This document shows, piece after piece, positions 1-5,079 of a DNA stretch of 5,079 nucleotides. The notes under the pieces are model-generated. The model saw only the letters and a list, made by a program, of their open reading frames with translations. It did no database searches and was not told the origin of the DNA. Every line of letters starts with the position of its first letter. Positions within the stretch are counted from its first letter, which is position 1. The stretch is from contig JARFPV010000540.1 of NCBI GenBank assembly GCA_029288115.1, positions 1 through 5,079 of the forward strand, in the 5' to 3' direction. Made by a program: the position numbers and the translations under genes. This DNA comes from Akkermansiaceae bacterium (GTDB lineage Bacteria > Verrucomicrobiota > Verrucomicrobiia > Verrucomicrobiales > Akkermansiaceae).

Positions 1-16
1 TGTGTATAAGAGACAG
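1..16 (+). other. Residual Tn5 mosaic-end (Nextera) adapter sequence
   Basis: The first 16 bases are identical to the inner 16 bases of the 19-bp Tn5 mosaic end used in tagmentation libraries. A chance match at exactly the first base of a contig is very unlikely, so this is leftover library adapter. Genomic sequence probably begins at base 17. Residues read through this stretch in the symporter frame are artefactual. Confidence 0.93.
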
Positions 17-17
17 G

Positions 18-290
18 GCCTGGCTCGGCTCCTTTCCAAACCAGGCCTCGATCCTCTACCTCATCTGCATGGCGACCTGCGTGATCGTCACCTTCCTGAC
101 TCCTCCGCCGAAGCCGGAGCAGGTCACCGACCAGCTCTGCATGAACTGGAAGAAGATGAATATTTTCAGTAACCTCGGCGACCGCTGGTATAAGAGCGTA
201 GTCTTCTGGTGGCTGGCCTATTCCGTAGTGATCGGCCTGCTGATGATGTATTTCTCCGGTGTATTTTTCCCGGCAAGCGGCGCGGAATAG
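18..290 (+). CDS. Sodium:solute symporter (SSS family), C-terminal fragment
   Basis: The reading frame is open from the left edge and ends at TAG 288-290, leaving 90 residues of the C-terminus; the 5' part lies beyond the contig edge. ATG 69 is an internal methionine, because the frame continues upstream as coherent protein (AWLGSFPNQASILYLIC). Two hydrophobic segments are visible, around SILYLICMATCVIVTFL and SVVFWWLAYSVVIGLLMMYF. They are joined by a polar loop starting TPPPKPEQV and ending with the WYK motif. A proline-rich exit from one helix, a cytoplasmic linker and a last Trp-rich helix are typical of the end of SGLT-like SSS transporters, which normally exceed 450 residues and import sugars or organic acids with sodium. 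It sits 59 bases upstream of a co-directional dehydrogenase, so it probably supplies that operon's substrate. The fragment does not show which substrate. Confidence 0.82.
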   Translation, partial: AWLGSFPNQASILYLICMATCVIVTFLTPPPKPEQVTDQLCMNWKKMNIFSNLGDRWYKSVVFWWLAYSVVIGLLMMYFSGVFFPASGAE

Positions 291-333
291 ATTTTTGAAT
301 TCAGAATTAACATGATAACACCTAAGACCAAGC

Positions 334-338
334 AGGAG
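334..338 (+). promoter_or_regulatory. Ribosome binding site (AGGAG) for the dehydrogenase
   Basis: AGGAG lies 11 bases before ATG 350. The spacing is slightly long but acceptable. It supports ATG 350 as the start, and the GxGxxG motif then begins at residue 16, as expected for an N-terminal Rossmann fold. Confidence 0.65.
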
Positions 339-349
339 ACTGATCGACG

Positions 350-1354
350 ATGAACGATAAATTTGCACAGAACGAACAGGTGATCGCCGTGGTGGGATTA
401 GGCCAACTCGGGCGTGGTATCGCAGCGTGCTGTCTGGCGCGTGGGTTTGCGGTGGTCGGGGTCGACCGCGAACAGAAAAACCGTGATCTATTTAGAAAAT
501 TTCTACCGGAGGCTGTCGCGCATTGCCTTGAAGCGGGAGTTATCGAGTCCGGCGACGCCGGGGAATGGCAGGACCGATTGGAGTTGTCCGAGGATCTTGC
601 GCCCACGAGTCGCGCGTGTCTCGTGATAGAGTCGATCGCCGAAGATATGCCAGCGAAAAAGCAACTGCTTCGCGAGATTGAGGCTGTGGTAGACGAAGGT
701 GTCTTGATCGGTAGCAACACCTCGGCATTTCCCATCAGCGATTTGCAAGAAGGATGCAAATACCCCGAGCGCGTCTTTGGCATGCATTGGTCGAGCCACG
801 GGCATGTGACACGATTCCTCGAGCTGACGCCTGGCGAACAGACGTCAGCGCAGACGATGGCATGCGCCAAGGAGATTGCGGAGCGACTTGGCAAGGAGCC
901 GGCGGTCCTGAAGAAAGACATCGCCGGGTTCCTGTGCAACCGGATTGCCTATGCAATGTACCGTGAAGCGGTGCACCTATTAGAATCGGGAGTCGCAGAT
1001 GCCGAGGCGATCGAAAGCTCGTTCCGGAATTCGGTCGGGCTGTGGGCGCCGATGTGCGGGCCGCTGCGCCTGATAGACGTTATGGGTGGTGGTGCATTTT
1101 ATGCCGAATCAATCAAAGGAGTTCTACCTACACTGGCAAGCTCCACCGAGCTTCAGGACACGCTCGAGTCGTTCATCGATCAGAATGCCAAGGGGCCGAA
1201 AAACAACATCGGGTTCTTTGATTATGAGGAGGACGACGCTGAGAAATGGGCGGAGCGCTTCACCGCAGCGATCCTGAGTACAAAAAAATACCAGGACCAA
1301 CACATCCCATGTGATTCACCTGCGTCGGCAAAAAAAACGGTTATGGTGCCGTGA
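350..1354 (+). CDS. 3-hydroxyacyl-CoA dehydrogenase-fold NAD-dependent dehydrogenase
   Basis: The 334-residue protein has the two-domain architecture of the 3HCDH family. Residues about 10-188 form the NAD-binding Rossmann domain, with GLGQLG at 16-21 and Asp39 closing the second strand, which favours NAD over NADP. Residues about 189-290 form the helical C-terminal domain. The family's catalytic positions are present: SNTS at 122-125, His146 in GMHW, Glu158 in FLEL and Asn197 in GFLCNR. The loop after the catalytic His reads WSSHGHVTR where fatty-acid enzymes have FFNP, so the substrate may not be an acyl-CoA. Relatives in this fold also oxidise L-gulonate and carnitine. It is cytosolic. It lies between a symporter gene and an FAD dehydrogenase gene whose GTG start overlaps its stop. 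The fold and NAD-linked hydroxyl oxidation are secure from motifs; acting on a sugar acid or other hydroxy acid is inference. The C-terminus is Lys/Ala rich and encoded across an A8 run. Confidence 0.85.
   Translation: MNDKFAQNEQVIAVVGLGQLGRGIAACCLARGFAVVGVDREQKNRDLFRKFLPEAVAHCLEAGVIESGDAGEWQDRLELSEDLAPTSRACLVIESIAEDMPAKKQLLREIEAVVDEGVLIGSNTSAFPISDLQEGCKYPERVFGMHWSSHGHVTRFLELTPGEQTSAQTMACAKEIAERLGKEPAVLKKDIAGFLCNRIAYAMYREAVHLLESGVADAEAIESSFRNSVGLWAPMCGPLRLIDVMGGGAFYAESIKGVLPTLASSTELQDTLESFIDQNAKGPKNNIGFFDYEEDDAEKWAERFTAAILSTKKYQDQHIPCDSPASAKKTVMVP
1330..1337 (+). other. A8 run forming an A-AAA-AAA slippery heptamer
   Basis: Eight adenines lie five codons before the stop of the dehydrogenase. 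In that frame they read A AAA AAA, followed by ACG. A -1 shift here enters the frame of the downstream FAD dehydrogenase, which has no stop between the run and its GTG start. No strong stimulatory structure was recognised next to it. It may simply be a homopolymer. Confidence 0.35.
1351..1354 (+). promoter_or_regulatory. GTGA start/stop overlap (translational coupling)
   Basis: GTG 1351-1353 starts the FAD dehydrogenase and TGA 1352-1354 ends the preceding gene. GTG is the first possible start after the in-frame TGA at 1312. No clear Shine-Dalgarno sequence precedes it, since the upstream bases are an A8 run followed by cggttatggtgcc. Re-initiation by ribosomes finishing the upstream gene is the simplest explanation. 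Confidence 0.75.
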
Positions 1355-4290
1355 TTCCGTTTGGTCAGCTTGCTTCGCGCATCAAAGGGGATCTTCACAC
1401 CGGGCAGACGCTGCGTCGGCTCTACGCGACCGATGCATCCGAGTATCAGGAAATGCCAGCCGGGGTGGTGTTCCCTACCCACGCTGATGATATTGCGGAA
1501 ATCATCCGTTTTGCCCGCCGTAACAAGATCGGCCTGATCCCGCGCACAGCCGGGACGTCACTTGCCGGGCAGTGTGTCGGTAATGGGCTGGTCGTCGATG
1601 TCTCAAAACATTTCACCCGTATCCTCTCGGTGGATGAGGAGAGACGCCGCGTCCGCGCCGAACCAGGGGTGGTCCGAGATGAGTTAAATCGATCTCTCGC
1701 ACCACACGGGATGTTTTTTGGTCCGGAAACATCCACTGCTAACCGGGCGATGATCGGTGGCATGGTGGGAAATAATTCGTGTGGCTCGAACTCGGTCGTC
1801 TACGGCAGCACGCGCGACCACCTGGTCTCGGTAAAAGGGTTTCTAAGCGACGGTAGCGAGGTGACATTCGGGCAGTTATCCCACAATGAGTTTGACGAGA
1901 AATGCGCAGGTCCCGACACGTTGGAAACTAAAATTTACCGGAAGATTCGCGACCTGTTAGTTGATTCGGAAAACCGCCGGGCAATTACCGAGAACTATCC
2001 ACGCCGATCCATCCCGAGGCGCAATACCGGCTACGCGCTCGACCTGCTGATGGATGCCGGGGTGTTTGATCCCGAGTCCGGTGAGCCGTTCAATTTCTGC
2101 AAACTCATCGCTGGTTCCGAGGGCACGCTGTTTTTTGCCACCGAGATCGAGCTCGACTGCGACCCCTTGCCAGCCCCCCACGCGGCGCTCGTGTGTGGCC
2201 ATTTTGAATCGGTCAATGAGTCATTGAAGGCGAACCTGCTCGCCTTGCCGCACCGGCCGAGTGCATGCGAACTAATCGACCGCCATATTCTCAAATGTAC
2301 CGAGTCGAACCTCGCGCAGCAAAGAAACCGCGACTTTGTCGTCGGCGACCCCGGTGCGATCTTAGTCGTGGAAATACGTCGGGAGTCACGCGCCGAAGCC
2401 GAGCAGGTGGTTGCGGCGCTCATTGAGGATTGGAAGGATGCCGGCCATGGCTACGCCACGCCGGTGCTCTGGGGGGGTGAAGGTCAGAAAGTATGGGAGC
2501 TTCGTAAGGCGGGTCAGGGGTTAATGAGTAATGTGGTCGGCGACACCAAGCCACGTGAAAATGTCGAGGACACGGCGGTCGATGTTCACGATCTGCCGAA
2601 TTACATCGCTGAGTTTGATGAGATTTTGCGCACGAAATACGATATCGAGTGCGTCTACTACGCCCACGCCGGATCGGGTGAGCTGCACACCCGTCCGCTA
2701 TTTAATTTGAAGACCCAGGAGGGTCAGAAAATGTTCCGTGACGTCGCTAACGACATCGCACATCTGGTAAAAAAATACCGTGGCTCGCTCAGTGGTGAGC
2801 ATGGCGACGGCAGGCTTCGGGGGGAGTTTATCCCGCTGATGGTCGGCGACCATTGTTACCAGCTGATGCGTGAGGTGAAGGCGGCATTTGATCCTGAAAA
2901 TACCTTTAACCCCGGTAAGATTGTCGATACTCCGCCGATGGATACGTCACTGCGCCACAGCCCGGGGCAGGGGACGCCGGAGTATGAGACGGTATTTGAT
3001 TTCAGTGACACCATGGGTGTGCTGCGCGCTGCCGAGAAATGCAACGGCTCCGGTGACTGCCGAAAGGGGCCACAGGCCGGCGGTACGATGTGCCCGAGCT
3101 ACATGGCGACACGGGAGGAAAAACACACCACCCGCGCACGGGCTAACATTTTACGCCAGATCCTCACCGAGCCGGTCGATGCCGAGCGACCGTTCGATAG
3201 CAACGAAATCAAGGAGGTCATGGACCTTTGCATGTCGTGTAAGGCGTGTAAGTCCGAGTGCCCGTCGAGTGTCGATATGACCAAACTCAAGGCGGAGTTC
3301 CTGCAGCACTATCAAGATGCCCATGGAGTGCCGATGCGTTCTAGACTGATTGCACGCTTTGCCGATGTAGCACGGCTGGCGTCGATTGCCCCATGGCTCT
3401 ATAACGCGATCCTGCAAACGCCGCTGCTGCGTCGCGTGGCTAACAAGATAATAGGGTTCCACCCAGACCGCACGATGCCTAGGCAGAACCGGATCACGCT
3501 GCGCCGATGGTTTCGGGATCACACGCCACTGGCCCCGTTAGGTGGCGAACGCATCGGGCGTGTGCACCTTTTCTGCGATGAGTTCTCCGATAACAACGAT
3601 CTCGATGCGGGTATTGCCACTGTCGATTCGTTGGAATTGTTAGGCTATGAAGTGCATCTACCCGATCACGCCGAGAGCGGTCGGGCGGCCCTTTCCAAAG
3701 GCCTCGTCCGTCATGCTCAACAGTTGGCGAACGAAAATGTCCGCCAGCTTTCTACGATTGTTTCTGCCGACGAACCACTCATCGGCATTGAGCCGTCTGC
3801 CATCCTCGGTTTTCGTGATGAATACCCGGCACTTGTCGATACCTCGCTGCGTGAATCCGCCCGCCAGCTAGCTCCCCACTGCCTGATGCTCGATGAGTTT
3901 ATCGCCCGCGAATCCAATGCAGGACGCATCGATAGCGCATCATTCACCGACGAGTCCCGCACCATCCATGTCCATGGTCACTGCCACCAAAAGGCGCTCG
4001 GTTCAGTTGGGCCGACGCTACACATGCTGTCGCTGCCGGAGAACTACACCGTGCAGGAAATCCCATCCGGCTGCTGCGGTATGGCGGGATCGTTTGGCTA
4101 CGAAAAAGAACACTACGAGGTCTCGATGCAAGTCGGCGAGCTAGTGCTCTTCCCTCATCTGGAAGAGTTAGATGCTGAAGTTATTATCGCTGCCTCCGGC
4201 ACCAGTTGCCGCCACCAAATCCACGACGGCACCCAAAAATCAGCGCTCCACCCTGCGGAGATATTCAGAAACGCACTGAGAGATTCGTGA
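1351..4290 (+). CDS. FAD-linked D-2-hydroxy-acid dehydrogenase fused to Fe-S and CCG modules (YdiJ-like)
   Basis: This 979-residue fusion has three parts. Residues about 35-272 are a PCMH-type FAD-binding domain, with PRTAGTSLAGQ (65-75), NNSCGSNSVVYGSTRDH (141-157) and LIAGSEGT (252-259). Residues about 275-527 are an FAD-oxidase C-terminal domain, with WELRKAG near 382-388. Its HAGSGELH (439-446) and SGEHGDG (481-487) place His439, His446 and Glu483 at the family's metal-binding positions. Residues about 560-640 are a ferredoxin-like module, with Cys564, 570 and 581 and CMSCKACKSECP (627-638). The C-terminal part is a CCG module: HGHCHQ (875-880), GCCGMAGS (907-914) and GTSCRHQ (950-956). 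An upstream CCG-like half (about 737-830) seems to have lost its cysteines. Length and order match E. coli YdiJ and related one-chain 2-hydroxy-acid dehydrogenases, in which electrons leave FAD through the clusters to the respiratory chain. No signal peptide or clear membrane helix is seen. D-lactate, D-2-hydroxyglutarate or a sugar-derived 2-hydroxy acid are possible substrates. Confidence 0.9.
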   Translation: MIPFGQLASRIKGDLHTGQTLRRLYATDASEYQEMPAGVVFPTHADDIAEIIRFARRNKIGLIPRTAGTSLAGQCVGNGLVVDVSKHFTRILSVDEERRRVRAEPGVVRDELNRSLAPHGMFFGPETSTANRAMIGGMVGNNSCGSNSVVYGSTRDHLVSVKGFLSDGSEVTFGQLSHNEFDEKCAGPDTLETKIYRKIRDLLVDSENRRAITENYPRRSIPRRNTGYALDLLMDAGVFDPESGEPFNFCKLIAGSEGTLFFATEIELDCDPLPAPHAALVCGHFESVNESLKANLLALPHRPSACELIDRHILKCTESNLAQQRNRDFVVGDPGAILVVEIRRESRAEAEQVVAALIEDWKDAGHGYATPVLWGGEGQKVWELRKAGQGLMSNVVGDTKPRENVEDTAVDVHDLPNYIAEFDEILRTKYDIECVYYAHAGSGELHTRPLFNLKTQEGQKMFRDVANDIAHLVKKYRGSLSGEHGDGRLRGEFIPLMVGDHCYQLMREVKAAFDPENTFNPGKIVDTPPMDTSLRHSPGQGTPEYETVFDFSDTMGVLRAAEKCNGSGDCRKGPQAGGTMCPSYMATREEKHTTRARANILRQILTEPVDAERPFDSNEIKEVMDLCMSCKACKSECPSSVDMTKLKAEFLQHYQDAHGVPMRSRLIARFADVARLASIAPWLYNAILQTPLLRRVANKIIGFHPDRTMPRQNRITLRRWFRDHTPLAPLGGERIGRVHLFCDEFSDNNDLDAGIATVDSLELLGYEVHLPDHAESGRAALSKGLVRHAQQLANENVRQLSTIVSADEPLIGIEPSAILGFRDEYPALVDTSLRESARQLAPHCLMLDEFIARESNAGRIDSASFTDESRTIHVHGHCHQKALGSVGPTLHMLSLPENYTVQEIPSGCCGMAGSFGYEKEHYEVSMQVGELVLFPHLEELDAEVIIAASGTSCRHQIHDGTQKSALHPAEIFRNALRDS

Positions 4291-4306
4291 GACGGGCCTG
4301 TAAAAA

Positions 4307-4329
4307 GTAGGACGGCTTTGCAAGCTGTC
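4307..4329 (+). repeat. Left REP-like unit: GTAG plus hairpin
   Basis: GTAG at 4307-4310 is followed directly by a 19-base imperfect palindrome (4311-4329). The stem is GACGGCTT pairing with AAGCTGTC, including one G-T pair, around a TGC loop. The reverse complement of the right unit differs from it at two positions. Confidence 0.6.
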
Positions 4330-4379
4330 GACAGGCTTTGTGATTGCGTATCGTTGGGTTGATTATTCCTTAGTTTGCC

Positions 4380-4402
4380 GACAACTTGCAAAGTCGTCCT
4401 AC
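4380..4402 (-). repeat. Right REP-like unit, inverted: GTAG plus hairpin
   Basis: Read on the minus strand, GTAG (4402-4399) is followed by a 19-base imperfect palindrome (4398-4380), with stem GACGACTT against AAGTTGTC and one mismatched pair. Compared with the left unit there are two changes, one at each position of the same stem pair. Partner changes that weaken the hairpin only slightly suggest the hairpin form is tolerated or selected. Confidence 0.6.
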
Positions 4403-4434
4403 TTTCAACCGGCATCTGAACTGGAAATTCCGTT

Positions 4435-4464
4435 TTCACAAAACATCATGCACGCGAGTATATT
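4435..4464 (+). promoter_or_regulatory. Candidate sigma-70 promoter
   Basis: TTCACA (4435-4440) and TATATT (4459-4464) each match the consensus -35 and -10 boxes at five of six positions and are 18 bases apart. Transcription would start near 4471. The site lies just after the REP doublet and well before the zinc-ribbon gene. It is the best promoter-like pair I found upstream of that gene; in an A+T-rich stretch a chance match remains possible. Confidence 0.38.
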
Positions 4465-4532
4465 CGATATTTTCGAGGATCTACTTGGCAAAAGGATTTT
4501 CATCCACCGCGAGTAACCATGTGCAATGACCG

Positions 4533-4581
4533 CCAGACCTCCATCACCCACTTCCGGCTAACTTGTGGATTACAGGTCTGG
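4533..4581. repeat. Inverted repeat CCAGACCT / AGGTCTGG with nested CCAC / GTGG
   Basis: A perfect 8-bp inverted repeat (4533-4540 and 4574-4581) encloses a second 4-bp pair (4548-4551 and 4565-4568), giving a two-step stem. No T-run follows, so it is not a convincing intrinsic terminator. It may be an RNA leader structure or an operator. Confidence 0.35.
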
Positions 4582-4635
4582 TTATGAGGGAGAAATTCGT
4601 AGCAGTGGAACTGTCGAGGTGATACCGATCTGCCT

Positions 4636-4672
4636 CGATTTGCGAATCGCCACTCCAGTTTGCCTTGAGTGG
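4636..4672 (+). promoter_or_regulatory. Two adjacent small hairpins before the membrane protein start
   Basis: CGATT/AATCG with a 4-base loop (4636-4649) abuts CCACTC/GAGTGG with an 11-base loop (4650-4672). The GAGTGG arm is the only purine-rich, ribosome-binding-site-like sequence near ATG 4688. It ends 15 bases before the start, so the hairpin could mask it. Small hairpins are common, so a regulatory role is speculative. Confidence 0.25.
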
Positions 4673-4687
4673 AACCTCCTCAAGAAA

Positions 4688-5079
4688 ATGTACAACCGCA
4701 AAAACCGTTTATTGAACAGGAAATGGCTCTTCCTCCTTTCATTGTTACTGATCATCCGGGCACTGACAGTCGTGACGGGGATCATATTTTTCACTTTGAG
4801 TGCTTACCAACAAAACATCACTTACCTGATCATTGCCGGTGCTTGTGTAGCTCTGATCCTCCTACTGCAAATGATCCACGGCCTCGAAAATGGAAAAATC
4901 ATCTGTCCTTACTGCCGATCACATATCCTCCGCAACAGTCGTTGCGCCAAACACAAGAACGCAAAAACACTCTTCGGAAGCTACTCCTTGAACCTCGCCT
5001 TTCGCGTTATGCTTACCAAGGCATTCGTCTGCCAGTTCTGCAATGAACGCTACCAGTGGCGAGGTAAAAAATCCACTCG
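4688..5079 (+). CDS. Two-helix membrane protein with zinc-ribbon-like tail, 3' truncated
   Basis: From ATG 4688 the frame stays open to the window end (130 complete codons), so the gene continues beyond the edge. A basic N-terminus (MYNRKNRLLNRK) precedes a hydrophobic segment at about 13-38 and a second at about 46-62, forming a helical hairpin. A Cys-rich part follows: CPYC at 73-76, CAKH at 86-89 and CQFC at 115-118. The paired CxxC motifs, 38 residues apart, look like a zinc ribbon, with Cys86/His89 as possible extra ligands. After two helices following a basic N-terminus, the tail would most likely be cytoplasmic. Upstream the same frame is open back to 4562 with GTG options at 4565 and 4619. 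I prefer ATG 4688 because the membrane hairpin begins shortly after it, although no strong ribosome binding site is present. I do not recognise the family and assign no function. An overlapping frame at 4669-5046 gives a Pro/Gln-rich sequence without such organisation. Confidence 0.68.
   Translation, partial: MYNRKNRLLNRKWLFLLSLLLIIRALTVVTGIIFFTLSAYQQNITYLIIAGACVALILLLQMIHGLENGKIICPYCRSHILRNSRCAKHKNAKTLFGSYSLNLAFRVMLTKAFVCQFCNERYQWRGKKST

Larger units (their letters stand above)
4304..4405. mobile_element. Inverted REP doublet (REPIN/BIME-like)
   Basis: Bases 4304-4330 and 4379-4405 form a 27-bp inverted repeat with 25 matches around a 48-base centre. Each arm holds its own small hairpin next to a GTAG tetranucleotide, with GTAG on the outer side of both. 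This is the organisation described for REP sequences mobilised by RAYT (TnpA-REP) transposases: a GTAG or GGAG foot plus an imperfect hairpin, often as inverted pairs. It starts 13 bases after the stop of the FAD dehydrogenase, a usual site for such elements, and its long stem could also end or stabilise the operon transcript. No T-tract follows, so a classical intrinsic terminator is not indicated. No transposase is in the window; membership of a genomic family is inferred. Confidence 0.62.
4406..4687. other. Non-coding stretch between REP doublet and membrane protein gene
   Basis: No credible gene was found on either strand. Base composition is clearly more A+T rich than the operon. It holds a plausible promoter (4435-4464) and three small inverted repeats: CCAGACCT/AGGTCTGG (4533-4540 with 4574-4581, with CCAC/GTGG nested inside), CGATT/AATCG (4636-4649) and CCACTC/GAGTGG (4650-4672). 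The last two are directly adjacent. If the promoter is real, the downstream gene has an untranslated leader of about 215 bases that could fold. No known riboswitch class was recognised. Confidence 0.5.

Noticed and set aside
291..349. Internal promoter in the gap before the dehydrogenase
   Set aside because: The A+T-rich stretch has TTGAAT and GATAAC, but they are only 13 bases apart and the alternative pairings are weak. Simple co-transcription from upstream fits better.
322..939. 205-codon minus-strand open frame
   Set aside because: It lies antisense to the dehydrogenase and gives a Ser/Arg/Cys-rich translation with no domain organisation. The plus-strand frame has full family motifs.
1282..1288. 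A7 run near the end of the dehydrogenase as a second frameshift site
   Set aside because: A -1 shift here meets a TGA at 1312 after eight codons, so it could not produce a fusion with the next gene.
2888..3280. 130-codon plus-strand open frame in another phase
   Set aside because: It lies inside the FAD dehydrogenase, across its Fe-S module, and its Arg-rich translation is a shadow of that gene.
4325..4334. Perfect 10-base palindrome CTGTCGACAG as an operator
   Set aside because: It overlaps the inner edge of the left REP unit and lies downstream of a gene, so it is most simply part of the repeat.
4304..4405. Classical rho-independent terminator
   Set aside because: The stem is long but the loop is about 48 bases and no T-run follows the right arm. 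The GTAG-hairpin pair fits a REP doublet better, although termination as a side effect is possible.
4155..4439. 94-codon minus-strand frame across the end of the FAD dehydrogenase and the repeat doublet
   Set aside because: It runs through both REP-like arms and the antisense of a confident gene, and no recognisable protein features were seen.
4448..4516. 22-codon open frame beginning MHASIFDIFEDLL
   Set aside because: It looks mildly protein-like, but there is no ribosome binding site, and its start lies upstream of the transcript start predicted from the candidate promoter. It is too short to support.
4669..5046. 125-codon plus-strand frame starting MEPPQENVQ
   Set aside because: The translation is Pro/Gln/His-rich without domains, while the overlapping frame from 4688 encodes membrane helices and paired CxxC motifs.

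Overview
The window looks like the edge of a bacterial chromosomal contig. G+C is moderately high across the catabolic genes (35 of 60 in one sampled line, 2041-2100) and lower in the last ~790 bases (22 of 60 at 4441-4500, 27 of 60 at 4801-4860). The gene types suggest an aerobic heterotroph of the Planctomycetes-Verrucomicrobia kind: an SSS transporter, an atypical 3-hydroxyacyl-CoA-dehydrogenase-fold protein, and a very large FAD/Fe-S 2-hydroxy-acid dehydrogenase. This placement comes from protein style and recalled homologues, not from a marker gene. Bases 1-16 are not genomic: they equal the inner 16 bases of the Tn5 mosaic end used in Nextera libraries.

Layout, all genes on the + strand: (i) 18-290, the C-terminal end of a sodium:solute symporter; (ii) 350-1354, an NAD-dependent dehydrogenase of the 3-hydroxyacyl-CoA dehydrogenase fold; (iii) 1351-4290, a 979-residue fusion of an FAD-linked oxidase, a two-cluster ferredoxin module and a CCG-domain module; (iv) 4304-4405, an inverted pair of GTAG-hairpin repeats resembling a REP doublet (REPIN/BIME); (v) 4406-4687, a non-coding stretch with a plausible promoter and several small hairpins; (vi) 4688 to the window end, a two-helix membrane protein with a zinc-ribbon-like tail, cut by the window edge.

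Genes (i)-(iii) read as one operon. The first gap is 59 bases and the second junction is a GTGA overlap. Together they suggest sodium-driven uptake of an organic acid or sugar derivative, an NAD-linked oxidation of a hydroxyl group, and a flavin/Fe-S oxidation of a D-2-hydroxy acid that passes electrons to the respiratory chain. The substrate cannot be read from the sequence.

Points most worth a second look are the REP doublet, the apparent loss of the cysteines of the first CCG domain in the large dehydrogenase, the in-frame A8 slippery run at the junction of genes (ii) and (iii), and the unusual active-site loop of gene (ii). I found no tRNA, rRNA, CRISPR array, transposase gene or defence system, and no complete new system is evident.
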